A DNA stretch of 34,654 nt from Porphyromonas sp. (GTDB taxonomy: Bacteria > Bacteroidota > Bacteroidia > Bacteroidales > Porphyromonadaceae): NCBI GenBank assembly GCA_030529525.1, contig JAUMWS010000008.1:1-34654 (forward strand), given 5' to 3'. Positions 25,901 to 34,583 of this stretch are shown here, one piece after another (positions within the stretch are counted from its first letter, which is position 1; every line of letters begins with the position of its first letter). The notes beneath the pieces were generated by a model. The model did not search any database and was not told where the DNA came from. It worked only from the letters and a program-made list of their open reading frames with translations. Made by a program: the position numbers and the translations under genes.

Positions 25901-26380
25901 ATGAAGCAGGTGGCTGCATATCTTACCGCTCTCGAACAGGATGCTATAAACAGCCTTGAGCAGACGGGATCCATATCGTTTGAAGTGGCAGGCTCTAACA
26001 TAACAGTGGATAGAACCGATGTAGAGATCTTTGCAGAAGATATTCCGGGCTGGTTGGTTGCTAATGAAGGCACATTGACACTCGCTCTGGATATCAATGT
26101 AACGGACGAACTACGCCGTGAAGGAGAAGCGAGAGAGTTTATCAATCGTGTTCAAAACCTTAGAAAGTCGAAGAACTTCGATGTTGTGGACAAGATAAAG
26201 ATCACAATAAAATGTGATGAGGATCTCCAACAAAGTATACAAACGCACATGGAATATATTTGTACACAGGTTCAGGCTTTGGATATAGCATTCTCACCGA
26301 ACTTGGATGAAAGCAGTGCGGATACGATAGATATAAATGAGATAATAGTACCTCTTGTTTTGGAAAAGGTACAATCTTGA
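22943..26380 (+). CDS. ileS: Isoleucyl-tRNA synthetase (type 2-like)
   Basis: 1145 aa from the ATG at 22943 (MNKKYAEYSG), the start shared by Bacteroidetes orthologues. It charges tRNA-Ile. The class I signature reads GMPGIHH (54-60), that is GxHH instead of the usual HxGH, and the second signature is KMSKR (688-692) instead of KMSKS. An editing domain is present (TWTTPWTLPSNTALC), as is the long C-terminal anticodon-binding part. These features fit type 2, eukaryote-like IleRS. It heads the operon with the dksA-like, lspA, DUF4296, ligA and dnaE genes. Confidence 0.97.
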   Translation: MNKKYAEYSGMDLASTNRTMLEKWKTENLFAKSLNIRNGAPDFVFFEGPPSANGMPGIHHIIARTLKDVFCRYKTMKGFRVDRKAGWDTHGLPVELGVEKNLGITKADIGTRISIEEYNHACRKEVMKYTKEWEDLTDQMGYWVDMQHPYITYDNKYIETLWYMLKKLYEKGLLYKGYTIQPYSPAAGTGLSSHELNQPGCYRDVKDTTCTAQFEICDSKTEMQGWGQAYFLAWTTTPWTLPSNTALCVGGKIEYSVVRTYNPYTFKPITVVLASDLVGSYFHKEGATLGLDSYKEGDKVIPYQVVAQLKGADLVGMRYKQLIPWIKPMGDAFRVISGDFVTTEDGTGIVHIAPTFGADDARVAQANDIVGLLLIDREGKQRPMVDLTGKYYGYEDLSEEFISSNVNRALYDEYAGHFVKTEYEESESKKEEESLDLKLCMMLKQQGLAFKIERYVHNYPHCWRTDKPILYYPLDSWFIKSTAVRERMIELNETILWKPASTGTGRFGKWLENLQDWNLSRSRYWGTPLPIWRTEDGKHEICIGSVQELYEEIEKAIEAGVTDKNPLDGFVPGDFSKENYDKIDLHRPFVDEIILVAPNGEPMHRESDLIDVWFDSGAMPFAQWHYPFENREFIDNHQAYPADFIAEGVDQTRGWFYTLHALSTMLMDSVAFKAVISNGLVLDKNGNKMSKRLGNGVDPFETIRKYGSDPLRWYMMTNASPWDNLKFDIEGLEEVQRKFFGTLYNTYSFFALYANLDGFYNEQNEIPYKDRPEIDRWILSKVNTLIEEVDTALQHYEPTRAGRAIAEFVTNQLSNWYVRLCRKRFWGGGLTEDKLSAYQSLYICLETVAKLMAPIAPFYADMLYRDLRMSTSMEDETISVHLADFPTSDNREIDTALEARMELAQNVSSMVLALRRKANLKVRQPLTRIIVPTIDKEFKKNLKMIEHIVINEVNVKAIETVDPSDSVIVKRVKPNFKALGPKCGAHMKQVAAYLTALEQDAINSLEQTGSISFEVAGSNITVDRTDVEIFAEDIPGWLVANEGTLTLALDINVTDELRREGEAREFINRVQNLRKSKNFDVVDKIKITIKCDEDLQQSIQTHMEYICTQVQALDIAFSPNLDESSADTIDINEIIVPLVLEKVQS

Positions 26381-26415
26381 CGAGAATATAAATAACCTCT
26401 TATACAGTAAATGCT

Positions 26416-26805
26416 ATGAGTGAAAAAGTTGAAAAGACAAGGTATTCAGATGAAGAACTTTTGGAGTTTAAGGAAATTATAACTCAGAAATTGGAGAAAG
26501 CCATAGAGGACTATGAGCTACATCGTGCCTCTCTTAACAATTCGGACAGTAATGATGTTTCGGACACTTCTTTCACATTTAAAAATATGGGAGAAGGGGC
26601 AAATATCCTTTCTAAGCAAGAATCTGCAATGTTCGCTGAAAGACAGCTGAAGTTTATCCAAAACCTCCAAGCTGCTCTGGTAAGAATAGAGAACAAAACT
26701 TATGGCATTTGTAGAGAAACAGGAAAACTTATTCCGAAAGAACGGCTACGTGCTGTTCCTCATGCTACATTAAGTATTGAAGCAAAGAATAGTGGAGTAA
26801 AGTAA
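26416..26805 (+). CDS. DksA/TraR-family protein with a degenerate zinc finger
   Basis: 129 aa. A coiled-coil half (about 10-90) is followed by the remains of the DksA zinc finger, YGICRETGKLIPKERLRAVPHATLSIEAK. Only Cys99 of the four zinc ligands is kept; the other three positions are Thr, Ser/Ile and Ala-type residues. DksA proteins bind RNA polymerase in the secondary channel with ppGpp. Bacteroidetes members commonly lack the cysteines, so this is likely lineage-typical. It lies 35 bp after ileS in the conserved ileS-dksA-lspA order. Confidence 0.88.
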   Translation: MSEKVEKTRYSDEELLEFKEIITQKLEKAIEDYELHRASLNNSDSNDVSDTSFTFKNMGEGANILSKQESAMFAERQLKFIQNLQAALVRIENKTYGICRETGKLIPKERLRAVPHATLSIEAKNSGVK

Positions 26806-26823
26806 ACGGGAAGAAAAAGAGTA

Positions 26824-27498
26824 ATGATAGAACGCGAAAAAAAGAAGAGGAGCATCATAGTGGCATCACTTATACTCCTTCTTCTTGTAGTAGATCAGAT
26901 TGTAAAAATCCTGGTCAAGACTAATATGGCCCTGGGAGACTCCATAGAGATCACCAAGTGGTTTTATATACACTTCACGGAGAATCCGGGAATGGCATTC
27001 GGATGGGACTTTTTCAATAAGTACCTACTGACCATTTTCCGCATTATAGCCTCTATGGGTCTTCTCTATCTGATTTCAAGACTTATAAAATCTGAAGATA
27101 AAGGAAAGCCTCGCTATTCTCTCGGATTTATACTGACAATCTCTGCCATATTTGCCGGAGCCTTCGGAAACATAATAGATTCTGTATTCTACGGTCAGCT
27201 TTTTTCGCACAGTCACGGACAAATTGCCCAATTTCTACCTCCGGAAGGAGGGTATGCTCCATGGTTAAATGGTAAGGTTGTAGATATGTTCTACTTTCCT
27301 ATCATCCAAACAGTATGGCCGGAGTGGGTACCTTTCTTTGGCGGAGAAGATTTTGTCTTTTTCAGACCTATCTTTAATATCGCTGATGCCTGTATTTCTG
27401 TAGGAGGCATTCTTCTTATTACGATCTATTATAAGTCCTTCGGGATGCTTATAGAATCATCGAAAAAACATGAAAGCATTACGAAAGAGGAGGCATAG
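26824..27498 (+). CDS. lspA: Lipoprotein signal peptidase (signal peptidase II)
   Basis: 224 aa inner-membrane aspartic protease that cleaves prolipoprotein signal peptides after lipidation. Four hydrophobic segments are visible (about 9-30, 66-86, 100-122 and 184-204). The conserved motifs are VVDQIVK, ENPGMAFG (53-60), GNIIDS with catalytic Asp119, and FNIADA with catalytic Asp188. It is longer than E. coli LspA because of a periplasmic insert (about 124-160) usual in Bacteroidetes. Its 3' end overlaps the next lipoprotein gene by 29 bp. Confidence 0.96.
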   Translation: MIEREKKKRSIIVASLILLLLVVDQIVKILVKTNMALGDSIEITKWFYIHFTENPGMAFGWDFFNKYLLTIFRIIASMGLLYLISRLIKSEDKGKPRYSLGFILTISAIFAGAFGNIIDSVFYGQLFSHSHGQIAQFLPPEGGYAPWLNGKVVDMFYFPIIQTVWPEWVPFFGGEDFVFFRPIFNIADACISVGGILLITIYYKSFGMLIESSKKHESITKEEA

Positions 27499-28393
27499 TG
27501 CCGTTCTGTTTTCTATAATTGTATGCAGCATCGTCCTGATAAGTTGCAGAACAAGGCCGAAATATGTCCTCAATAGTAATGATTTTTATGCGGTATCTAA
27601 GGACTTATTTATAGCTGAAGAGGTTGTACGCTCCGAATCTATAGAAGACTCCATAAAGGCCCTTTACTACCAAAGCATTTTTGATAAGCATAAGATTACA
27701 CAAGCTCAGTACGATTCGTCTCTTGTCTGGTATGCTAAAAATGTAAATCTTCTTAATCCTATATACGATAAGATTGCCAATGAGCTTGCCGCAGAGGAGT
27801 CTCTACTGCAAGCGAAAAAACAGGATTCTCTCCACGTATTGGATAGATTGGCTCCTAAAATAGATGACTTGTGGACCTATCCGAGACAGTTTGAGATACC
27901 TGCTTTGCATGAGATATTCAGACGTCTGTTTATCTTTAACAGCTTTCCCAAAGGCCCGGAAGAGGAGGACTTGCGCTTTTCGTTCAATGTCGTAGCTCCT
28001 CCAATCAAAGAGCGTACGGACAGTTTAAGGGTTTGTTGGTTTATCTTCTCCGATAAACGTAAAACACATCGAATAGATAGATTGTACAGATTCCCATCCG
28101 GAAACTACACAATAGACATTCCCTATGATTCCACTCTGTTTAATAACGCAACCGGACTTGTAGGGCTATTTCATTGGAATGGAACGAAGAGTCTTCAAAG
28201 AAAAGCATTACGATCTTTCATAGATGGAATACGGTTTTACCATGTCAAGAAAGAAATTCCTACGGATACGTTGGCCATTCCAGAAGATGAGAATCTGAAC
28301 TTAGATACAATACCTTCCATAGATACAAGCACAGACAGTATTCCCAAAGAGACTGAAGTAATAGATACGATATCCGATTCCAAAGACCTCTAA
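27470..28393 (+). CDS. DUF4296-containing lipoprotein
   Basis: 307 aa. The signal peptide ends in lipobox LISC (Cys26). Residues about 35-125 match DUF4296 (ISKDLFIAEEVV-type helix, YYQSIFDKHKITQAQYDSSLVWYAKN), a Bacteroidetes lipoprotein domain of unknown function that typically sits next to lspA. A further domain of about 140 residues (135-262) follows and is not recognised. The last 45 residues are Asp/Thr/Ser-rich (for example DTIPSIDTSTDS) and probably disordered. The start overlaps lspA by 29 bp; no later ATG could make a signal peptide. Confidence 0.85.
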   Translation: MKALRKRRHSAVLFSIIVCSIVLISCRTRPKYVLNSNDFYAVSKDLFIAEEVVRSESIEDSIKALYYQSIFDKHKITQAQYDSSLVWYAKNVNLLNPIYDKIANELAAEESLLQAKKQDSLHVLDRLAPKIDDLWTYPRQFEIPALHEIFRRLFIFNSFPKGPEEEDLRFSFNVVAPPIKERTDSLRVCWFIFSDKRKTHRIDRLYRFPSGNYTIDIPYDSTLFNNATGLVGLFHWNGTKSLQRKALRSFIDGIRFYHVKKEIPTDTLAIPEDENLNLDTIPSIDTSTDSIPKETEVIDTISDSKDL

Positions 28394-28395
28394 TC

Positions 28396-30399
28396 ATGAA
28401 AGAAAGAATAGAACAACTCCGAGAAGAACTTAATAACCATAACTACAACTACTATGTTCTTGGAGTTCCCACTATTTCGGATTTCGAATTTGATGCTCTA
28501 ATGAAAGAGCTGGAAGCTTTGGAAGCAAAACATCCGGAGTTTTTTGATCCCCTCTCCCCGACTCAACGTGTAGGAAGCGATTTGACGGAAAAAGGAGTAA
28601 AAGTAAAGCATACAAGACCTATGCTTTCTCTTTCCAACTCCTACTCTTTTGAAGATGTAATATCCTTTGTCAGCAGGGTCAAGGAGACAATAAGGGAAGA
28701 TAAAATTGAGTATAATGTTGAATTGAAACTGGATGGCATATCTATTTCGATAATCTATGAAAATGGACGCCTGATACAAGCTCTAACCAGAGGAGATGGC
28801 GAACAAGGAGAGGATGTTACAGCATCTATCAAAGCGATACCTTCCATCCCTCTTAAACTGAGAGGTGCAAATACAATTCCCGGACGGATTGAAGTTCGTG
28901 GAGAGATCATCCTCCCATGGAAACGCTTTGAAGAGATTAACGAAGAAAGGGCAAAGTCGGGAGAAGAGCTATTTGCAAATCCTCGAAATGCGGTATCCGG
29001 TACGATCAAACAATATAGCCCTGCTCTTGTTGCATACAGAAGGCCCGAAGCATACATATACTACATCTATACAGACGACATCTCTCTTTTGCCTAAAACC
29101 ATATCGGAAAGAATAAAACTGCTTCAAACTCTTGGATTCAAGACGGAGTCTCATGGACGAGTGTGTAGTAGTGTTGATGATATTCTTGAGTTTATAAAGC
29201 ATTGGGAAAGCAAAAGGGATGATCTGCCATTTGCAACAGACGGTATCGTAATCAAGGTAAATGAAATAGGACAACAGGAAGAACTTGGACTAACGGCTAA
29301 GTCGCCCCGATGGGCTATCGCCTATAAATACCCGGCAGAGAGAAAAGAATCTAAGCTTATTGGAGTAGAGTTTCAAGTAGGAAGGACAGGCACTGTAACA
29401 CCCGTTGGGGTGATGGATCCCTTGCACCTTTCAGGCACAATAGTCCGACGTGCTTCCCTGCATAATGCGGACTACATAAAGAGTATGGATCTTCGCATTG
29501 GGGATATAGTAGAAGTAGAGAAAGGTGGAGAAATTATTCCCAAGATTGTTAAGGTCAGAACGGATCTTAGAAAAGAAGAAGATACTTTTCCTATTGTCTT
29601 TCCATCCAACTGTCCTGAGTGTGGCACTCCTTTGGTGCGAAAGGAAGATGTCGCAGCTATCTGTTGCCCCAATTCTACCGAGTGTCCTCCACAAATCATC
29701 AATTCAATAGAACACTTCTGCTCAAGAAAAGCACTCAATATAAATATCGGACCTGAGACAATAAAAGAATTGTATAGGAAAGAAATGGTAAAAGATGTAG
29801 CAGATCTGTACACTCTTACTCCTATGCATTTTATCCAACTTAAAGGATTCAAAGAACGTAGTGCCCTCAAGTTATACGACAGCATCAAGGGCTCCTTAGC
29901 TACGCCATACAATAGAGTGCTTTATGCTTTGGGAATACCTCAGATTGGAGAGACTACAGCAAAACTTCTTGCTCAAAAGTTTAAGTCTATAGATAATCTA
30001 TCTATGCAGACCACTGAAGCTCTCTGCGAGGTAGAAGGTATCGGAGAAGTGGTTGCCAACTCTATTAAAGACTATTTTCAAGAAGAGAGACATATAACTC
30101 TTATAAGAAGATTAAAAGAGTCGGGACTCAAACTTGAAGAAGATAGTTCAGAGCAAAAGGTTATTTCAGAAAAACTTGAAGGAATGACTTTTGTTGTTAG
30201 CGGAACTTTCTCTTCACACTCAAGAGACGAGATAAAAGAACTTATCACTCAAAATGGTGGAAAAGTTGCATCTTCAATATCTTCTAAAACAAGCAAAGTA
30301 ATAGCCGGAGAGAATATGGGCCCTCAAAAGTTAGAAAAAGCCAATAAGCTAAATATTCCCATTATTTCAGAAGAAGACTTTCTGAATCTTATCGATTAA
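28396..30399 (+). CDS. ligA: NAD-dependent DNA ligase
   Basis: 667 aa. LigA seals nicks in DNA during replication and repair using NAD. The catalytic lysine is Lys111 in KLDG (111-114). The OB-fold follows (VGRTGTVTPVGVMDPLHLSGT), then the four-Cys zinc finger NCPECGTPL...CCPNSTECPP, helix-hairpin-helix repeats (ALGIPQIGETTA and EVEGIGEVVA) and a C-terminal BRCT domain (about 595-667). It starts 2 bp after the DUF4296 gene ends, so the two are co-transcribed. Confidence 0.98.
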   Translation: MKERIEQLREELNNHNYNYYVLGVPTISDFEFDALMKELEALEAKHPEFFDPLSPTQRVGSDLTEKGVKVKHTRPMLSLSNSYSFEDVISFVSRVKETIREDKIEYNVELKLDGISISIIYENGRLIQALTRGDGEQGEDVTASIKAIPSIPLKLRGANTIPGRIEVRGEIILPWKRFEEINEERAKSGEELFANPRNAVSGTIKQYSPALVAYRRPEAYIYYIYTDDISLLPKTISERIKLLQTLGFKTESHGRVCSSVDDILEFIKHWESKRDDLPFATDGIVIKVNEIGQQEELGLTAKSPRWAIAYKYPAERKESKLIGVEFQVGRTGTVTPVGVMDPLHLSGTIVRRASLHNADYIKSMDLRIGDIVEVEKGGEIIPKIVKVRTDLRKEEDTFPIVFPSNCPECGTPLVRKEDVAAICCPNSTECPPQIINSIEHFCSRKALNINIGPETIKELYRKEMVKDVADLYTLTPMHFIQLKGFKERSALKLYDSIKGSLATPYNRVLYALGIPQIGETTAKLLAQKFKSIDNLSMQTTEALCEVEGIGEVVANSIKDYFQEERHITLIRRLKESGLKLEEDSSEQKVISEKLEGMTFVVSGTFSSHSRDEIKELITQNGGKVASSISSKTSKVIAGENMGPQKLEKANKLNIPIISEEDFLNLID

Positions 30400-30414
30400 A
30401 ACTTTATCAACGAC

Positions 30415-33400
30415 ATGAGCCATACCATATATCCATTCACTCATCTTCACGTCCACTCTTTCTACTCAACATTAGATGGGCTTTCTTCGATCCCTCAGCT
30501 TGTCACAGCAGCCAGAGAGGACGGGCAGAGAGGACTTGCTCTGACGGATCATGGTAATATGTTCGGGATAAAGGAGTTTTACAACCACGTTCAGAAAATC
30601 AATTCTCCAATAAACAAAAACATTAAGCAACTTGAAGAGCAGCTTAATGATGCCAGATCCAAGGGAGAGAATACAGTAGAAATAGAGGAGAAAATAGCAG
30701 AAGAGAAGAAAAAGCTGTTCATTCCGATATTTGGTTGCGAATGCTACTGCGCCAGAAGGGGGAGACTATCGAAACAAAATAACGAATTCGACCGAAGCGG
30801 ATATCATCTTATCGTCTTAGCGAAAAATAAAACAGGATATAATAACCTTATTAAGATGGTTTCCATATCCTATACCGAAGGGAAGTATCATCGTCCCAGA
30901 ATAGACAAAGAACTTTTAGAAAAATATCATGATGGTCTTATCGTAAGTAGTGCTTGCCTCGGTGGAGAAATCCCAAGGCTTATAGCCCAAAATAAACTGC
31001 AAGAGGCAGAAGAGAGTATTCGTTGGTTCAAGAATATTTTTGGAGAAGACTACTACTTGGAGCTTCAACGGCATAAAACTGATGATCCCACAGCAGATAG
31101 AACAACCTTTCTTAAACAAGAGAGTGTCAATAAACATATTCTGGAATTAGCACGAAAAATAGGAGTCAAAGTCATTGCAACAAATGATGTCCACTTTGCC
31201 AGAGAAGAGAATGCAGAAGCTCATGACAGGCTAATCTGTGTGAGTATGGGAAAAATCCATGATGATCCCAACCGCCTAAGATACACAAAGCAAGAGTGGT
31301 TGAAAACTCAAGCTCAAATGAGCGAGATCTTTCAGGACATCCCCTTTGCACTGACCAATACTCAAGAAATACTGGATAAGGTAGAGGTTTACTCTATAGA
31401 CAATCCACCTCTTATGCCTCACTTCCCTATTCCGGAAGATTTTAAAGATGCAGATGATTATCTTCGTCATCTCACCTATGTCGGAGCACATAAACGATAT
31501 GGAGAAAGTCTTTCAGAAGAACTCGTAGAACGTCTCGACTTTGAGTTGGAGACAATTAAGAATATGGGATATCCGGGATACTTTCTCATCGTTCAGGACT
31601 TCATTGCAGCAGGACGATCTATGGGAGTTGCAGTTGGACCGGGAAGAGGATCTGCTGCCGGATCTGCCGTTGCATACTGTCTTGGTATAACCAATATTGA
31701 CCCCATTAAGTACGACTTGCTTTTTGAGAGATTTCTGAATCCGGATAGAATTTCACTTCCTGATATTGATATAGACTTTGATGACGATGGACGATTTGAA
31801 GTTATTAAATGGGTAACAGAAAAGTATGGGGTTGAGAATGTAGCTCATATCATAACATTCCAAACGATGGCATCGAAAAGTGCCATAAAAGATGTGGCTC
31901 GTGTTACCAATGTGTCTATCGCAGATAGCAACCGTTTGGCAAAACTTATTCCCGCAAGGATTCCTGACGTCAAAAAGATAGATATCACAACAAGCCTCCA
32001 ACACGTCCCGGAACTTGCTGAGGTCTACAATGGTACGGATAAAAAGATAAAGGAAACTTTAGACTATGCCATCCAATTAGAGGGAACAGTCCGTTCTACA
32101 GGCATTCATGCTTGTGGTATCATCATCGGACAGTCCCCTATTTCTGACGTTGTACCCATTGCCACCTCCTATGATAAAGAAATAGACGAAGAGATTCTTG
32201 TAACTCAATATGAAGGTAATATCATTGAGGAGACAGGGCTGATAAAGATGGACTTCTTAGGCCTAAAAACTTTGTCTATTATTAAGGAGGGATTGAAAAA
32301 CATAAAGAGCAGACACGGTATAGACATAGATATAGATTCTATTCCTCTTGACGATGAAAAAACTTTTGAACTCTTCTGTAAAGGCAATACTTCTGCTGTT
32401 TTCCAATTTGAATCTGCAGGAATGCAAAAGTACATGAAGGAGTTGAAACCTTCTCTCTTTGAAGATCTCATTGCGATGAATGCTCTCTATCGTCCGGGAC
32501 CTATGGACTATATTCCTTCTTTCATCAAGCGTAAGCATGGAGAAGAAGAGATATCCTACGATCTTCCTTGTATGGAACGTTATCTGGCAAATACCTATGG
32601 TATTACGGTCTATCAAGAGCAGGTGATGCTTTTGTCTCGGGAAATTGCAAATTTTACTCGCGGACAATCGGATGAGCTTCGTAAAGCCATGGGTAAAAAG
32701 ATCATCGAAAAAATGATGATGCTTAAGGATAAATTCATGGCGGGTGGTACAGCCAAAGGCTATCCCAATGATATATTGGAAAAAATTTGGGCGGACTGGG
32801 AAAAGTTTGCATCATATGCCTTCAACAAGAGTCACTCTACTTGTTACGCTTATTTAGCTTACCAAACTGCATACCTGAAAGCTCACTATCCTCCGGAGTT
32901 TATGGCCGGTGTACTTAGTAGGAACGTTAACAATGCCACCGAGGTAACTAAGTACATAGATGAGTGCCAGAAATTGGGTATTCAAGTGCTTTGTCCGGAT
33001 GTTAATGAATCTGACTATAAGTTTACCGTAAATAAGGATGGTAATATTCGTTATGGTTTGGAGGCGATAAAAGGTATGCCTAAGTCTGCGGTACATGCCA
33101 TAGTTTCAGAGAGAGAAGCCAATGGACCTTACGTAGACGTTTACGACTTCTTTGAGAGAGTAAACCTCTCTGCCTGTACAAAGAAAGCTCTGGAGTCCAT
33201 TGTTTACTCGGGAGGTTTCGACTCTTTCTCCAATTACAGTAGAGAAGACCTAGTCGTTTCCGAAACGCCCGGAGAGGAAGATTCTTTCCTTCATAAGCTT
33301 TTCAGATACGGCCAGAAAGTTCAGCAAGACAAACAGAGCATGCAGCTTTCTCTCTTTGGAGATAGCGACTTTCAGGAGATGGCAAAGCCCTGTCTCAACA

Positions 33401-34074
33401 ATCGAGCACCTAAATGGAGTGACATCGAGAGATTAAAAAAAGAGAGCGAACTCTTGGGGATATCCATTTCGGCCTCTCCTTTGGACAAATATGCGGTAAC
33501 TATCAAGCATTTTTGCAATGCATCTGTTATGGACCTAAGCCATGTAGAAGACTTTATTGGTAAAGATATGACTATGGCCGGAGTTGTTACGGGATTCCGA
33601 CAAGCTTATACAAAAAAAGGGCAGCTTTGTGGATTTATCAAGGTTCAAGACTTTGAAGGTGAGGCAGAGATAGCACTCTTTGGGGATGCTTTCCCTAAGT
33701 TTTCTTCTTATGGAGTAGAAGGAATGTACATCTACGCCCAAATCAAAGTAGAAGAGCCTCGATACAGAACAGAAAATCAGAGACCTTTTACGAACATTGT
33801 CAACATTACTTCTTTGGATAATATCCATGAAAATTTGAAATATGATTTGGATGTGGAGATTCCGATAACAGATCTGACGGATACAATCATTTCTGAAGTG
33901 GCGGATCTTATAGCGGTCTGTGAAGAGGGTAAGTCAAATATATACTTCAACTTCATAGACCCGGAAGCGGAAATAAGACTTCGAATGCAAGTAGAAAAAC
34001 CATTAGATATTTCAGTAGAACTATTAGATTATCTGTCAGAAGCAGATCTTCATTTCACTTTGGCACAAAAATAG
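30415..34074 (+). CDS. dnaE: DNA polymerase III subunit alpha
   Basis: 1219 aa catalytic subunit of the replicative polymerase. The N-terminal PHP domain has HLHVHS (10-15). The polymerase core has VGPGRGSAAGSAVAYCLGI and the catalytic PDIDIDF (449-455, with D452 and D454), RSTGIHACGIII, and the palm/finger motifs ALYRPGPMDYIPSF and YQEQVM. The C-terminal part has an OB-type domain (DMTMAGVVTGFR). DnaE1 type, no exonuclease insert. It starts 15 bp after ligA. Confidence 0.98.
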   Translation: MSHTIYPFTHLHVHSFYSTLDGLSSIPQLVTAAREDGQRGLALTDHGNMFGIKEFYNHVQKINSPINKNIKQLEEQLNDARSKGENTVEIEEKIAEEKKKLFIPIFGCECYCARRGRLSKQNNEFDRSGYHLIVLAKNKTGYNNLIKMVSISYTEGKYHRPRIDKELLEKYHDGLIVSSACLGGEIPRLIAQNKLQEAEESIRWFKNIFGEDYYLELQRHKTDDPTADRTTFLKQESVNKHILELARKIGVKVIATNDVHFAREENAEAHDRLICVSMGKIHDDPNRLRYTKQEWLKTQAQMSEIFQDIPFALTNTQEILDKVEVYSIDNPPLMPHFPIPEDFKDADDYLRHLTYVGAHKRYGESLSEELVERLDFELETIKNMGYPGYFLIVQDFIAAGRSMGVAVGPGRGSAAGSAVAYCLGITNIDPIKYDLLFERFLNPDRISLPDIDIDFDDDGRFEVIKWVTEKYGVENVAHIITFQTMASKSAIKDVARVTNVSIADSNRLAKLIPARIPDVKKIDITTSLQHVPELAEVYNGTDKKIKETLDYAIQLEGTVRSTGIHACGIIIGQSPISDVVPIATSYDKEIDEEILVTQYEGNIIEETGLIKMDFLGLKTLSIIKEGLKNIKSRHGIDIDIDSIPLDDEKTFELFCKGNTSAVFQFESAGMQKYMKELKPSLFEDLIAMNALYRPGPMDYIPSFIKRKHGEEEISYDLPCMERYLANTYGITVYQEQVMLLSREIANFTRGQSDELRKAMGKKIIEKMMMLKDKFMAGGTAKGYPNDILEKIWADWEKFASYAFNKSHSTCYAYLAYQTAYLKAHYPPEFMAGVLSRNVNNATEVTKYIDECQKLGIQVLCPDVNESDYKFTVNKDGNIRYGLEAIKGMPKSAVHAIVSEREANGPYVDVYDFFERVNLSACTKKALESIVYSGGFDSFSNYSREDLVVSETPGEEDSFLHKLFRYGQKVQQDKQSMQLSLFGDSDFQEMAKPCLNNRAPKWSDIERLKKESELLGISISASPLDKYAVTIKHFCNASVMDLSHVEDFIGKDMTMAGVVTGFRQAYTKKGQLCGFIKVQDFEGEAEIALFGDAFPKFSSYGVEGMYIYAQIKVEEPRYRTENQRPFTNIVNITSLDNIHENLKYDLDVEIPITDLTDTIISEVADLIAVCEEGKSNIYFNFIDPEAEIRLRMQVEKPLDISVELLDYLSEADLHFTLAQK

Positions 34075-34085
34075 ATAGAGAGTTT

Positions 34086-34138
34086 AAGGTAGGCAATAAG
34101 CCCCTTTTCTAAAACAGAAATAACAAAATGCCTATCTT
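34086..34138 (+). promoter_or_regulatory. Weak stem-loop between dnaE and trxA
   Basis: AAGGTAGGCA (34086-34095) and TGCCTATCTT (34129-34138) can pair over 10 bp with one G-U, around a 33-nt loop. There is no proper T-run after it, so termination is doubtful. TATCTTTA (34133-34140) differs from the -7 consensus by the last base and could serve trxA. Confidence 0.3.
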
Positions 34139-34193
34139 TACTCCATAAAAAAGAAATATTCAGTACTAAGAACCCTTTTAAAACTTAACAGCA

Positions 34194-34508
34194 ATGGCTT
34201 TTAACTTTACAGATGACAATTTCAAGCAAAAGGTAGCAGAAGATCTACCTATCGTAATAGACTTTTGGGCAGAATGGTGCGGACCATGCCGAATGGTAAC
34301 ACCTATTATAGAAGAGCTTGCTGCCGAATACGAAGGCAAAGTCCTTATTGGTAAAATGAATGTGGACGAAAATAGTGCCACTCCTGCCGAATTCAGTGTT
34401 CGCAACATCCCTACTATCTTGTTCATCAAGAATGGTCAAGTGGTAGAACGCCATGTTGGAGCAGCAAGCAAAGCTGTTCTTCAACAAAAAGTAGAAGCTC
34501 TGCTCTAG
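34194..34508 (+). CDS. trxA: Thioredoxin
   Basis: 104 aa, a classic single-domain cytoplasmic thioredoxin that reduces protein disulfides. The active site WAEWCGPCRM has Cys29 and Cys32, followed by cis-Pro loop RNIPTILFIKNG and the terminal helix. No signal peptide. A separate promoter is likely, since dnaE ends 119 bp upstream, and a strong terminator follows. Confidence 0.97.
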   Translation: MAFNFTDDNFKQKVAEDLPIVIDFWAEWCGPCRMVTPIIEELAAEYEGKVLIGKMNVDENSATPAEFSVRNIPTILFIKNGQVVERHVGAASKAVLQQKVEALL

Positions 34509-34530
34509 TCTTAGCTTAATTCTGAATAGA

Positions 34531-34580
34531 AAGCCTTTACAACAATTGGATAATATCCGAACGTTGTAAAGGCTTTTTTA
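34531..34580. terminator. Intrinsic terminator after trxA
   Basis: AAGCCTTTACAAC (34531-34543) pairs perfectly with GTTGTAAAGGCTT (34563-34575), followed by TTTTTA. The loop carries a second small hairpin GGAT-AAT-ATCC. Confidence 0.9.
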
Positions 34581-34583
34581 TTT

